Origin: Batillaria attramentaria
Taxonomy: Eukaryota > Mollusca > Gastropoda > Batillariidae
Length of the DNA stretch: 64,000 nt
NCBI GenBank assembly: GCA_018292915.2
Contig: JACVVK020000227.1
Location: forward strand, 458,001 to 522,000
Reading direction: 5' to 3'
Position 1 is the stretch's first letter, and each line of letters begins with the position of its first letter. The position numbers were made by a program, and so were the translations under genes. Under the pieces are notes generated by a model. It ran no database searches and had not been told where the DNA came from. It worked only from the letters and a program-made list of their open reading frames with translations. This document shows, one piece after another, positions 34,296-48,485 of this stretch.

Positions 34296-37200
34296 CCACT
34301 CACTACAATCTTATTGTAATGTCTACAGTGTGAATCAGGCGATACAGCCTTGTAACAACTGACAACAACCACTCACTACAATCTTATTGTAATGTCTACA
34401 GTGTGAATCAGGCCATACAGCCTTGTAACAACTGACAACAACCACTCACTACAATCTTATTGTAATGTCTACAGTGTGAATCAGGCGATACAGCCTTGTA
34501 ACAACTGACAACAACCACTCACTACAATCTTATTGTATTGTCTGCAGTGTGAATCAGGCCATACAGCCTTGTAACAACTGACAACAGCCACTCACTACAA
34601 TCTTATTGTAATGTCTGCAGTGTGAATCAGGCCATACAGCCTTGTAACAACTGACAACAACCACTCACTACAATCTTATTGTAATGTCTACAGTGTGAAT
34701 CAGGCCATACAGCCTTGTAACAACTGATAACAACCACTCACTACAATCTTATTGTAATGTCTGCAGTGTGAATCAGGCCATACAGCCTTGTAACAACTGA
34801 CAACAACCACTCACTACAATCTTATTGTAATGTCTACAGTGTGAATCAGGCGATACAGCCTTGTAACAACTGATAACAACCACTCCCTACAATCTTATTG
34901 TAATGTCTACAGTGTGAATCAGGCGATACAGCCTTGTAACAGCTGACAACAACCACTCCCTACAATCTTATTGTAATGTCTACAGTGTGAATCAGGCGAT
35001 ACAGCCTTGTAACAGCTGACAACAACCACTCACTACAATCTTATTGTAATGTCTACAGTGTGAATCAGGCCATACAGCCTTGTAACAACTGACAACAACC
35101 ACTCACTACAATCTTATTGTAATGTCTACAGTGTGAATCACGCCATACAGCCATGTAACAACTGACAACAACCACTCACTACAATCTTATTGTAATGTCT
35201 GCAGTGTGAATCAGGCCATACAGCCTTGTAACAGCTGACAACAACCACTCACTACAATCTTATTGTAATGTCTACAGTGTGAATCAGGCCATACAGCCTT
35301 GTAACAACTGACAACAACCACTCACTACAATCTCATTGTAATGTCTACAGTGTGAATCAGGCGATACAGCCTTGTAACAACTGACAACAACCACTCACTA
35401 CAATCTTATTGTAATGTCTACAGTGTGAATCAGACGATACAGCCTTGTAACAACTGACAACAACCACTCACTACATAACAATCTTATTGTAATGTCTTCA
35501 AGTGTGAATCAGGCGATACAGCCTTGTAACAACTGACAACAACCACTCACTACATAACAATCTTATTGTAATGTCTGCAGTGTGAATCAGGCGATACAGC
35601 CTTGTAACAACTGACAACAACCACTCACTACAATCTTATTGTAATGTCTACAGTGTGAATCAGGCGATACAGCCTTGTAACAGCTGACAACAACCACTCA
35701 CTACAATCTTATTGTAATGTCTGCAGTGTGAATCAGGCCATACAGACTTGTAACAGCTGACAACAACCACTCACTACAATCTTATTGTAATGTCTGCAGT
35801 GTGAATCAGGCCATACAGCCTTGTAACAGCTGACAACAACCACTCACTACAATCTTATTGTAATGTCTGCAGTGTGAATCAGGCCATACAGCCTTGTAAC
35901 AGCTGACAACAACCACTCACTACAATCTTATTGTAATGTCTACAGTGTGAATCAGGCCATACAGCCTTGTAACAGCTGACAACAACCACTCACTACAATC
36001 TTATTGTAATGTCTACAGTGTGAATCAGGCCATACAGCCTTGTAATAACTGACAACAACCACTCACTACAATTTTATTGTAATGTCTACAGTGTGAATCA
36101 GGCCATACAGCCTTGTAATAACTGACAACAACCACTCACTACAATCTTATTGTAATGTCTCCAGTGTGAATCAGGCGATACAGCCTTGTAACAACTGACA
36201 ACAACCACTCACTACAATCTTATTGTAATGTCTGCAGTGTGAATCAGGCGATACAGCCTTGTAACAACTGACAACAACCACTCACTACAATCTTATTGTA
36301 ATGTCTGCAGTGTGAATCAGGCGATACAGCCTTGTAACAACTGACAACAACCACTCACTACAATCTTATTGTAATGTCTACAGTGTGAATCAGGCGATAC
36401 AGCCTTGTAACAACTGACAACAACCACTCACTACAATCTTATTGTAATGTCTGCAGTGTGAATCAGGCGATACAGCCTTGTAACAACTGACAACAACCAC
36501 TCACTACAATCTTATTGTAATGTCTGCAGTGTGAATCAGGCCATACAGCCTTGTAACAGCTGACAACAACCACTCACTACAATCTTATTGTAATGTCTAC
36601 AGTGTGAATCAGGCCATACAGCCTTGTAACAACTGACAACAACCACTCACTACAATCTTATTGTAATGTCTACAGTGTGAATCAGGCCATACAGCCTTGT
36701 AACAACTGACAACAACCACTCACTACATAACAATCTTATTGTAATGTCTACAGTGTGAATCAGGCGATACAGCCTTGTAACAACTGATAACAACCACTCC
36801 CTACAATCTTATTGTAATGTCTACAGTGTGAATCAGGCGATACAGCCTTGTAACAGCTGACAACAACCACTCCCTACAATCTTATTGTAATGTCTACAGT
36901 GTGAATCAGGCGATACAGCCTTGTAACAGCTGACAACAACCACTCACTACAATCTTATTGTAATGTCTACAGTGTGAATCAGGCCATACAGCCTTGTAAC
37001 AACTGACAACAACCACTCACTACAATCTTATTGTAATGTCTACAGTGTGAATCAGGCCATACAGCCTTGTAACAACTGACAACAACCACTCACTACAATC
37101 TTATTGTAATGTCTGCAGTGTGAATCAGGCCATACAGACTTGTAACAGCTGACAACAACCACTCACTACAATCTTATTGTAATGTCTACAGAGTGAATCA

Positions 37201-40200
37201 GGCCATACAGCCTTGTAACAACTGACAACAACCACTCACTACAATCTCATTGTAATGTCTACAGTGTGAATCAGGCGATACAGCCTTGTAACAACTGACA
37301 ACAACCACTCACTACAATCTTATTGTAATGTCTACAGTGTGAATGAGACGATACAGCCTTGTAACAACTGACAACAACCACTCACTACATAACAATCTTA
37401 TTGTAATGTCTTCAAGTGTGAATCAGGCGATACAGCCTTGTAACAACTGACAACAACCACTCACTACATAACAATCTTATTGTAATGTCTGCAGTGTGAA
37501 TCAGGCGATACAGCCTTGTAACAACTGACAACAACCACTCACTACAATCTTATTGTAATGTCTACAGTGTGAATCAGGCGATACAGCCTTGTAACAGCTG
37601 ACAACAACCACTCACTACAATCTTATTGTAATGTCTGCAGTGTGAATCAGGCCATACAGCCTTGTAACAGCTGACAACAACCACTCACTACAATCTTATT
37701 GTAATGTCTGCAGTGTGAATCAGGCCATACAGCCTTGTAACAGCTGACAACAACCACTCACTACAATCTTATTGTAATGTCTACAGTGTGAATCAGGCCA
37801 TACAGCCTTGTAACAGCTGACAACAACCACTCACTACAATCTTATTGTAATGTCTGCAGTGTGAATCAGGCCATACAGCCTTGTAATAACTGACAACAAC
37901 CACTCACTACAATCTTATTGTAATGTCTACAGTGTGAATCAGGCCATACAGCCTTGTAATAACTGACAACAACCACTCACTACAATCTTATTGTAATGTC
38001 TCCAGTGTGAATCAGGCGATACAGCCTTGTAACAACTGACAACAACCACTCACTACAATCTTATTGTAATGTCTGCAGTGTGAATCAGGCGATACAGCCT
38101 TGTAACAACTGACAACAACCACTCACTACAATCTTATTGTAATGTCTACAGTGTGAATCAGGCGATACAGCCTTGTAACAGCTGACAACAACCACTCACT
38201 ACAATCTTATTGTAATGTCTGCAGTGTGAATCAGGCGATACAGCCTTGTAACAGCTGACAACAACCACTCACTACAATCTTATTGTAATGTCTACAGTGT
38301 GAATCAGGCGATACAGCCTTGTAACAGCTGACAACAACCACTCACTACAATCTTATTGTAATGTCTACAGTGTGAATCAAGGCGATACAGCCTTGTAACA
38401 GCTGACAACAACCACTCACTACAATCTTATTGTAATGTCTACAGTGTGAATCAGGCGATACAGCCTTGTAACAACTGACAACAACCACTCACTACAATCT
38501 TATTGTAATGTCTGCAGTGTGAATCAGGCGATACAGCCTTGTAACAAGCTGACAACAACCACTCACTACAATCTTATTGTTATGTCTACAGTGTGAATCA
38601 GGCGATACAGCCTTGTAACAAGCTGACAACAACCACTCACTACAATCTTATTGTAATGTCTACAGTGTGAATCAGGCGATACAGCCTTGTAACAGCTGAC
38701 AACAACCACTCACTACAATCTTATTGTAATGTCTACAGTGTGAATCAGGCGATACAGCCTTGTAACAGCTGACAACAACCACTCACTACAATCTTATTGT
38801 AATGTCTACAGTGTGAATCAGGCGATACAGCCTTGTAACAACTGACAACAACCACTCACTACAATCTTATTGTAATGTCTACAGTGTGAATCAGGCGATA
38901 CAGCCTAGTAACAACTGACAACAACCACTCACTACAATCTTATTGTAATGTCTACAGTGTGAATCAGGCGATACAGCCTAGTAACAGCTGACAACAACCA
39001 CTCACTACAATCTTATTGTAATGTCTACAGTGTGAATCAGGCGATACAGCCTTGTAACAACTGACAACAACCACTCACTACAATCTTATTGTAATGTCTG
39101 CAGTGTGAATCAGGCGATACAGCCTTGTAACAACTGACAACAACCACTCACTACAATCTTATTGTAATGTCTGCAGTGTGAATCAGGCGATACAGCCTTG
39201 TAACAAGCTGACAACAACCACTCACTACAATCTTATTGTAATGTCTACAGTGTGAATCAGGCGATACAGCCTTGTAACAGCTGACAACAACCACTCACTA
39301 CAATCTTATTGTAATGTCTACAGTGTGAATCAGGCGATACAGCCTTGTAACAAGCTGACAACAACCACTCACTACAATCTTATTGTAATGTCTACAGTGT
39401 GAATCAGGCGATACAGCCTTGTAACAGCTGACAACAACCACTCACTACAATCTTATTGTAATGTCTACAGTGTGAATCAGGCGATACAGCCTTGTAACAG
39501 CTGACAACAACCACTCACTACAATCTTATTGTAATGTCTACAGTGTGAATCAGGCGATACAGCCTTGTAACAACTGACAACAACCACTCACTACAATCTT
39601 ATTGTAATGTCTACAGTGTGAATCAGGCGATACAGCCTTGTAACAACTGACAACAACCACTCACTACAATCTTATTGTAATGTCTACAGTGTGAATCAGG
39701 CGATACAGCCTTGTAACAGCTGACAACAACCACTCACTACAATCTTATTGTAATGTCTACAGTGTGAATCAGGCGATACAGCCTTGTAACAGCTGACAAC
39801 AACCACTCACTACAATCTTATTGTAATGTCTACAGTGTGAATCAGGCGATACAGCCTTGTAACAGCTGACAACAACCACTCACTACAATCTTATTGTAAT
39901 GTCTACAGTGTGAATCAGGCGATACAGCCTTGTAACAGCTGACAACAACCACTCACTACAATCTTATTGTAATGTCTACAGTGTGAATCAGGCGATACAG
40001 CCCTGTAACAGCTGACAACAACCACTCACTACAATCTTATTGTAATGTCTACAGTGTGAATCAGGCGATACAGCCCTGTAACAGCTGACAACAACCACTC
40101 ACTACAATCTTATTGTAATGTCTACAGTGTGAACCAGGCGATACAGCCCTGTAACAACTGACAACAACCACTCACTACAATCTTATTGTAATGTCTACAG

Positions 40201-43200
40201 TGTGAATCAGGCGATACAGCCTTGTAACAACTGACAACAACCACTCACTACAATCTTATTGTAATGTCTACAGTGTGAATCAGGCGATACAGCCTAGTAA
40301 CAACTGACAACAACCACTCACTACAATCTTATTGTAATGTCTACAGTGTGAATCAGGCGATACAGCCTAGTAACAGCTGACAACAACCACTCACTACAAT
40401 CTTATTGTAATGTCTACAGTGTGAATCAGGCGATACAGCCTTGTAACAACTGACAACAACCACTCACTACAATCTTATTGTAATGTCTGCAGTGTGAATC
40501 AGGCGATACAGCCTTGTAACAGCTGACAACAACCACTCACTACAATCTTATTGTAATGTCTACAGTGTGAATCAGGCGATACAGCCTTGTAACAGCTGAC
40601 AACAACCACTCACTACAATCTAATTGTAATGTCTACAGTGTGAATCAGGCGATACAGCCTTGTAACAGCTGACAACAACCACTCACTACAATCTTATTGT
40701 AATGTCTACAGTGTGAATCAGGCGATACAGCCTTGTAACAACTGACAACAACCACTCACTACAATCTTATTGTAATGTCTACAGTGTGAATCAGGCGATA
40801 CAGCCTTGTAACAACTGACAACAACCACTCACTACAATCTTATTGTAATGTCTGCAGTGTGAATCAGGCGATACAGCCTTGTAACAGCTGACAACAACCA
40901 CTCACTACAATCTTATTGTAATGTCTACAGTGTGAATCAGGCGATACAGCCTTGTAACAGCTGACAACAACCACTCACTACAATCTTATTGTAATGTCTG
41001 CAGTGTGAATCAGGCGATACAGCCTTGTAACAGCTGACAACAACCACTCACTACAATCTTATTGTAATGTCTACAGTGTGAATCAGGCGATACAGCCTTG
41101 TAACAGCTGACAACAACCACTCACTACAATCTTATTGTAATGTCTACAGTGTGAATCAGGCGATACAGCCTTGTAACAGCTGACAACAACCACTCACTAC
41201 AATCTTATTGTAATGTCTACAGTGTGAATCAGGCGATACAGCCTTGTAACAGCTGACAACAACCACTCACTACAATCTTATTGTAATGTCTACAGTGTGA
41301 ATCAGGCGATACAGCCTTGTAACAGCTGACAACAACCACTCACTACAATCTTATTGTAATGTCTACAGTGTGAATCAGGCGATACAGCCTTGTAACAGCT
41401 GACAACAACCACTCACTACAATCTTATTGTAATGTCTACAGTGTGAATCAGGCGATACAGCCTTGTAACAGCTGACAACAACCACTCACTACAATCTTAT
41501 TGTAATGTCTACAGTGTGAATCAGGCGATACAGCCTTGTAACAGCTGACAACAACCACTCACTACAATCTTATTGTAATGTCTACAGTGTGAATCAGGCG
41601 ATACAGCCTTGTAACAGCTGACAACAACCACTCACTACAATCTTATTGTAATGTCTACAGTGTGAATCAGGCCATACAGCCTTGTAACAGCTGACAACAA
41701 CCACTCACTACAATCTTATTGTAATGTCTACAGTGTGAATCAGGCCATACAGCCTTGTAACAACTGACAACAACCACTCACTACAATCTTATTGTAATGT
41801 CTACAGTGTGAATCAGGCCATACAGCCTTGTAACAACTGACAACAACCACTCACTACAGTCTTATTGTAATGTCTACAGTGTGAATCAGGCCATACAGCC
41901 TTGTAACAACTGACAACAACCACTCACTACAGTCTTATTGTAATGTCTACAGTGTGAATCAGGCCATACAGCCTTGTAACAACTGACAACAACCACTCAC
42001 TACAGTCTTATTGTAATGTCTACAGTGTGAATCAGGCCATACAGCCTTGTAACAACTGACAACAACCACTCACTACAGTCTTATTGTAATGTCTACAGTG
42101 TGAATCAGGCCATACAGCCTTGTAATAACTGACAACAACCACTCACTACAATCTTATTGTAATGTCTACAGTGTGAATCAGGCCATACAGCCTTGTAACA
42201 ACTGACAACAACCACTCACTACAATCTTATTGTAATGTCTACAGTGTGAATCAGGCCATACAGCCTTGTAACAACTGACAACAACCACTCACTACAATCT
42301 TATTGTAATGTCTCCCAGTGTGAATCAGGCGATACAGCCTTGTAACAACTGACAACAACCACTCACTACAATCTTATTGTAATGTCTCCCAGTGTGAATC
42401 AGGCCATACAGCCTTGTAACAACTGACAACAACCACTCACTACAATCTTATTGTAATGTCTCCCAGTGTGAATCAGGCCATACAGCCTTGTAACAACTGA
42501 CAACAACCACTCACTACAATCTTATTGTAATGTCTCCCAGTGTGAATCAGGCCATACAGCCTTGTAACAACTGACAACAACCACTCACTACAATCTTATT
42601 GTAATGTCTCCCAGTGTGAATCAGGCGATACAGCCTTGTAACAACTGACAACAACCACTCACTACAATCTTATTGTAATGTCTCCCAGTGTGAATCAGGC
42701 CATACAGCCTTGTAACAACTGACAACAACCACTCACTACAATCTTATTGTAATGTCTCCCAGTGTGAATCAGGCCATACAGCCTTGTAACAACTGACAAC
42801 AACCACTCACTACAATCTTATTGTAATGTCTCCCAGTGTGAATCAGGCCATACAGCCTTGTAACAACTGACAACAACCACTCACTACAATCTTATTGTAA
42901 TGTCTCCCAGTGTGAATCAGGCCATACAGCCTTGTAACAACTGACAACAACCACTCACTACAATCTTATTGTAATGTCTCCCAGTGTGAATCAGGCCATA
43001 CAGCCTTGTAACAACTGACAACAACCACTCACTACAATCTTATTGTAATGTCTCCCAGTGTGAATCAGGCCATACAGCCTTGTAACAACTGACAACAACC
43101 ACTCACTACAATCTTATTGTAATGTCTCCCAGTGTGAATCAGGCCATACAGCCTTGTAACAACTGACAACAACCACTCACTACAATCTTATTGTAATGTC

Positions 43201-44452
43201 TCCCAGTGTGAATCAGGCCATACAGCCTTGTAACAACTGACAACAACCACTCACTACAATCTTATTGTAATGTCTCCCAGTGTGAATCAGGCCATACAGC
43301 CTTGTAACAACTGACAACAACCACTCACTACAATCTTATTGTAATGTCTCCCAGTGTGAATCAGGCCATACAGCCTTGTAACAACTGACAACAACCACTC
43401 ACTACAATCTTATTGTAATGTCTCCCAGTGTGAATCAGGCCATACAGCCTTGTAACAACTGACAACAACCACTCACTACAATCTTATTGTAATGTCTCCC
43501 AGTGTGAATCAGGCCATACAGCCTTGTAACAACTGACAACAACCACTCACTACAATCTTATTGTAATGTCTCCCAGTGTGAATCAGGCGATACAGCCTTG
43601 TAACAACTGACAACAACCACTCACTACAATCTTATTGTAATGTCTCCCAGTGTGAATCAGGCGATACAGCCTTGTAACAACTGACAACAACCACTCACTA
43701 CAATCTTATTGTAATGTCTCCCAGTGTGAATCAGGCCATACAGCCTTGTAACAACTGACAACAACCACTCACTACAATCTTATTGTAATGTCTCCCAGTG
43801 TGAATCAGGCCATACAGCCTTGTAACAACTGACAACAACCACTCACTACAATCTTATTGTAATGTCTCCCAGTGTGAATCAGGCCATACAGCCTTGTAAC
43901 AACTGACAACAACCACTCACTACAATCTTATTGTAATGTCTCCCAGTGTGAATCAGGCCATACAGCCTTGTAACAACTGACAACAACCACTCACTACAAT
44001 CTCATTGTAATGTCTCCCAGTGTGAATCAGGCCATACAGCCTTGTAACAACTGACAACAACCACTCACTACAATCTCATTGTAATGTCTCCCAGTGTGAA
44101 TCAGGCCATACAGCCTTGTAACAACTGACAACAACCACTCACTACAATCTTATTGTAATGTCTGCAGTGTGAATCAGGCCATACAGCCTTGTAACAACTG
44201 ACAACAACCACTCACTACAATCTCATTGTAATGTCTCCCAGTGTGAATCAGACGATACAGCCTTGTAACAACTGACAACAACCACTCACTACAATCTTAT
44301 TGTCATGTCTACAGTGTGAATCAGGCCATACAGCCTTGTAACAACTGACAACAACCACTCACTACAATCTTATTGTCATGTCTACAGTGTGAATCAGGCC
44401 ATACAGCCTTGTAACAACTGACAACAACCACTCACTACAATCTTATTGTCAT
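34296..44452. repeat. 73-bp satellite array, about 139 copies, 10.2 kb
   Basis: Units run head to tail from CCACTCACTACAATC to TTATTGTCAT. Each contains the palindrome TACAAT-CTT-ATTGTA, able to form a short hairpin. Sub-families can be read along the array: TCTACAG and TCTGCAG forms intermixed up to about 42300, then TCTCCCAG (74-bp units) from 42311 to about 44240. Rare variants recur at fixed spacing (see findings), showing block duplications. Stops in every frame rule out coding. No known satellite family was recognised. Confidence 0.98.
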
Positions 44453-44754
44453 AAAATAAAAATAAAAAACAACGACGCTTTTTCTTGATTTTAGTCAGAC
44501 TTCGAAAAAAGGAAATTCTTGCAATGTAAGCTTACTAGGTTTAATGCACCCCCCACTTTTCTCTGGTGCAAATCATGATTTTCTCTGCTGGTTCGTAATA
44601 GTTCTTTTGGTAAAACATCGCTTGAAAGTTTCCGCAAAAGACATTTCTTGTACATCGACATGATGGGAGGGGGGTAGAGACAGACCCGCAGCATGCATGC
44701 ATTTTTCGTGGTAGCTTTGTGCTCTGCCACGAAATATGCGTGCTTGTTGCGGCA
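44453..44754. other. Spacer, no gene recognised
   Basis: A/T-rich DNA at the array edge. The minus-strand frame across 44491-44730 does not resemble a known protein. Confidence 0.4.
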
Positions 44755-45025
44755 AGGGAGACAATTTCATGCTGGCAATAATCTCAAAACAGGCTGAAAA
44801 TGTACTGTGCTGGTGAATGCGACTGTTTTCACCGCTTCTGTGCACACTGTGAAATAACACGGGGACCTCAAAGTTGTTCGCAACTGTCCGCTTTCCTTGT
44901 CACCGAGTATTTTTGTTTTTTCCTTCTTGGGTATCACTTAGCACGGCTCGGGTCTCGGTTAGCCCGACTTGGGCGTCGTTGCAGGCGCCAAGAGAAGCGC
45001 GGTCCCGGTACAGGGGTGGTTCCAA
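44755..45025. mobile_element. Diverged single arm of the Mutator-like foldback element
   Basis: Similar to the right arm of the element at 19733-21657, in the same orientation as that arm. Shared words include GGGGACCTCAAAGTTGTTCG, TTTCCTTGTCACCGAGTATTT and TCTCGGTTAGC, ending near CCCGGTACAGGGG. The opposite arm was not found, so it is a relic. Confidence 0.75.
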
Positions 45026-45914
45026 TCGGACCATTAGTAACATTAATTTCAGCTGGATTAATATTTGTGTTGTAGTTCGTGTTTTTATTATTCCGGCCTT
45101 TCGGAGTATACTGTGACCAGATTTGGGCAGCGAACAGTGTGTGGATGATCACCAGTGTGGATGCTCTGTGGATTTAGCAGAACGTGTGGGTTAGTATTTT
45201 ATTTTGGAAAGAACTGCTTGATAAAGGTTCTTATTATAGGTAATTCAGTTTCTGTTAGGAAAGGAGGTGCAGTGTTTGGCGTTGAATGATGTTTTGTTCG
45301 GAATAATTTTATTCAGATTGATTGCCTTCTTCTCAGATTTGCATTTGTTGTGCAGTTTCTTTGTTTGTCAGTTCGTCTGTTTGTCTGTCTAGTTTTGTAT
45401 TCGTAGTGTACGCTGTCTCGCCTCATTTTCATATTTTGATGTTTTATATTCACCATCACCACACGAATCTGATTGGTTCGTTGTAGGCCCCGTGCTCCCA
45501 TATTTTCGAGGTTCGGAAATATTGTCCACCTCTCTGTATTTTCGGGTTTTTTTGCGTTTAATAATAAGAACAGAAACTTCAGACTCCTCCTTTGTTTGCA
45601 GGTCAGCCTGCAGTGCGTATGAAAGGGAGTGTTTTCTTTGTTGCGTGTGCACGGGAGGCAGTCTGAGTGTGTGGATGTGTGTGTGTGTGTGTGTGTTTGC
45701 CAGTTTGTGTTTAGGCGTCGCTCAGCAGCCTGTACAGTGCGCTAACACTAACTACGCACGCACTCTTCAATCAGAATTCCTCTTCATTTAAATGTGATGT
45801 CAGAGGATGGAATAACCACTTCGGCCGCTCCTCCGTCGCTTCAGTATTTACCCTCCCCCAACTCCCAGACTCCACTCTATGCTTAGGTGTGTAACTGTGT
45901 ATGCATGCATGCAC

Positions 45915-45916
<2 letters not shown>
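45026..45916. other. Spacer, no gene recognised
   Basis: Ordinary-complexity DNA with a short GT run near 45678. No exon recognised. Confidence 0.4.
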
Positions 45917-45985
<69 letters not shown>

Positions 45986-46000
45986 CGTGCGTGTCCGTCG

Positions 46001-46052
<52 letters not shown>
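45917..46052. repeat. (GT)n microsatellite followed by a retroelement-like tail
   Basis: About 130 bp of GT with a GTCCGTCGGTC break. It is followed by GCGCCATATAAGAAC and (ATT)n at about 46090-46123, then (CAGT)n at 46180-46200. The two tails look like 3' ends of SINE or LINE insertions. Confidence 0.8.
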
Positions 46053-46054
<2 letters not shown>

Positions 46055-46200
46055 CGCGCACTGAGTGCTCTCTTGGGCAGACTTTCTGCGCCATATAAGA
46101 ACAATTTATTATTATTATTATTATGTTCATGTAGACTGTTTAGCAAGGACAGTTTGTAAGTTTAGGCTGCAAGAGTATACAGTCAGTCAGTCAGTCAGTC

Positions 46201-46682
46201 AAATACCGTGGCTCTCTCGGCTGACATTTTCAGTGCATGACAGATAAACTTACTAAATCAATACCATCAAAGTGAGTGACGTGTGTGTGTCACGACCTAC
46301 TTCCTGTCTGCTGTCAATCAGATTCCCATTCCACATTTGACTCAAGAGTTGGGCGTTCTACACTAATCTAATGTAATATTGACTTTCACAAAATTAACAA
46401 AGAGAAATGCTAAAATCTTTTGTGTATCGAATCAGTTGTAGTCTTGCCGCTTGCTGTGTGGCGCACTTGTGGCCCAGATCAGAGTTGTCCCAACTGAGCT
46501 AGTTGTAATTACTTATATACCAAACAGTCCAATTGACAGTTTTCCTGTTGCAATTAGGACGAACGGTCACGTGTACAGCTGACCCGGATGAACGGCTTTC
46601 AGCGTGTACCACAGTGTCTGGGTTGTGATGCTGCAGTCTGACTCTAACGATCACGCAACGTTAGCGTTAGCTGGGACAAGGA
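46201..46682. other. Spacer, no gene recognised
   Basis: Nothing recognised on either strand. Confidence 0.35.
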
Positions 46683-46800
46683 AGTATGTGTTCTGAAAAC
46701 CACGTTTGATTGGACAACAAGGAATTCTCGTGTCCTGAAAACAACGTTTGATAGGACAACAAGGAAATCTCGTGTGCTGAAAATTACGTTTGGCTGGAGG
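46683..46800. repeat. About 50-bp imperfect tandem repeat, 2.5 copies
   Basis: Units share CTGAAAACAACGTTTGATAG-type and GGACAACAAGGAA words, with substitutions between copies. Confidence 0.8.
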
Positions 46801-47204
46801 ATTCGAGCTCATTTGGCGACAGGGAAGGTGTTGTGTGGACCTGTTGTTAATCACCGTCTTTCTCACCTTGAGTAGCTGTTGCTATATTCAGGTAGGTGAC
46901 ATTTCTTCACGCTTCTTTTGAGGAAACAGTAGTAGTAGTAGTAGTAGTAGTAGTGCTGCCATAATTATCGTCGTAAACATTGATTGTTCTTGCTTTTTTT
47001 TTTAATTTCTTTTTGGGAGTTTTACACAACATCAACAAAACCAATAATATTGGCAGTGTGCAGTGACAGCACAGATGGACAAATTGGTGTAAAAAGATGA
47101 CAGGCAGGGGTAAGATAACACTGGCATTAAACGGATGTTTGAACTATACAGAACATGGCAAGCATTCGCTAATCTAATTACAAAGCGTTTATACAGTAAG
47201 CGGC
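46801..47204. other. Spacer with (AGT)n, no gene recognised
   Basis: An AGT repeat at about 46929-46953 and otherwise unremarkable AT-rich DNA. Confidence 0.4.
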
Positions 47205-48485
47205 AAAATGAAATTGGTTATGGTAAGCGAGAATAGACGGAGAAGGTAATGAGTGGGATCGTTTGGAAGAGATGTTACCGGCAGACGGTATTTCGGATGT
47301 AAAATGGTGGCTGCTGGGTATTTTAAAAAAAAATGTGACGGCAAAATAAGCATTTGTATTTGTAGCTGAGTGTCTAGGCTATCTAATGAAGTGTGTTTTG
47401 TGTTTCGGAATTTGGTTAGTGTGAGCGAGAAAGGACGGAGAAAGTAATGAGTCGGATCGATTGGAACAGATGTTACCGGCAGACGGTATTTCGGACTTAA
47501 AATGGTGGCTGCTGAGTATTTAAAAAAGATGTCACGGCCAAATGAGCATTTATATTTGTAGCTGAGTGTCTAAGCTATCTACTGAAGTGTGTTTTGTGTT
47601 TCGGAATTTGGTTAGTGTAAGCGAGAATGGACGGAGAAAGTAATGAGTGGGATCGTTTGTTAGAGATGTTACCGGCAGACGGTATTTCGGACTTAAAATG
47701 GTGGCTGCTGGGTATTTAATAAAGATGTGACGGCAAAATAAGCATTTGTATTTGTAGCTGAGTATCTAGGCTATCTACTGAAGTGTGTTTTGTGTTTCGG
47801 AATTTGGTTAGTGTAAGCGAGAATGGACGGAGAAAGTAATGAGTGGGATCGTTTGTTAGAGATGTTACCGGCAGACGGTATTTCGGACTTAAAATGGTGG
47901 CGGCTGGGTATTTAAAAAAGATGTGACGGCAAGATAAGCATTTGTATATGTAGCTGAGTGTCTAAGCTATCTAATGAAGTGTGTTTTGTGCTTCGGAATT
48001 TGGTCAGTGTGGGCGGGAATGCACGGAGAATGTAACGAGTCAGACCGTTGTAAAAAGTTGTGACCGTCAGTCAGAGGGTATTTCGGACTTAAAATGGTGG
48101 CTGTTGGGTATTTAAAAAAAAAAAAAAGTGACGGCAACATGAAATTGGTTAGTGTAAGCGAGAATGGACGGAGAAGGTAATGAGTGGGATCGTTTGGAAG
48201 AGATGTTACCGGCAGACGGTTTTCGGATATAAAATGGTGGCTGCTGGGTATTTAAAAAAGATGTGACGGCAAAATAAGCATTTGTATTTGTAGCTGAGTG
48301 TCTAGGCTATCTAATAAAGTGTGTTTTGTGTTTCGGAATTTGGTTTGTGTGAGCGAGAATGGACGGAGAAAGTAATGAGTTGGATCGATTGGAACAGATG
48401 TTACCGGCAGACGGTATTTCGGACTTAAAATGGTGGGTGCTGAGTATTTAAAAAAGATATGACGGCCAAATGAGCATTTATATTG
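47205..48485 (+). repeat. 196-bp satellite, block 2 (about 6.5 copies)
   Basis: The same satellite as at 29520-30180, in the same orientation. Unit spacing is about 196-197 bp (for example GCGAGAA words at 47227, 47424 and 47620). The copy near 48060 has a small insertion in the GTCAG region and a longer A run. Confidence 0.92.

Noticed and set aside
34296..44452. CRISPR or tRNA/5S gene cluster in the 73-bp array
   Set aside because: Units are contiguous without unique spacers; no box A/B or 5S-like control region is present in the unit.
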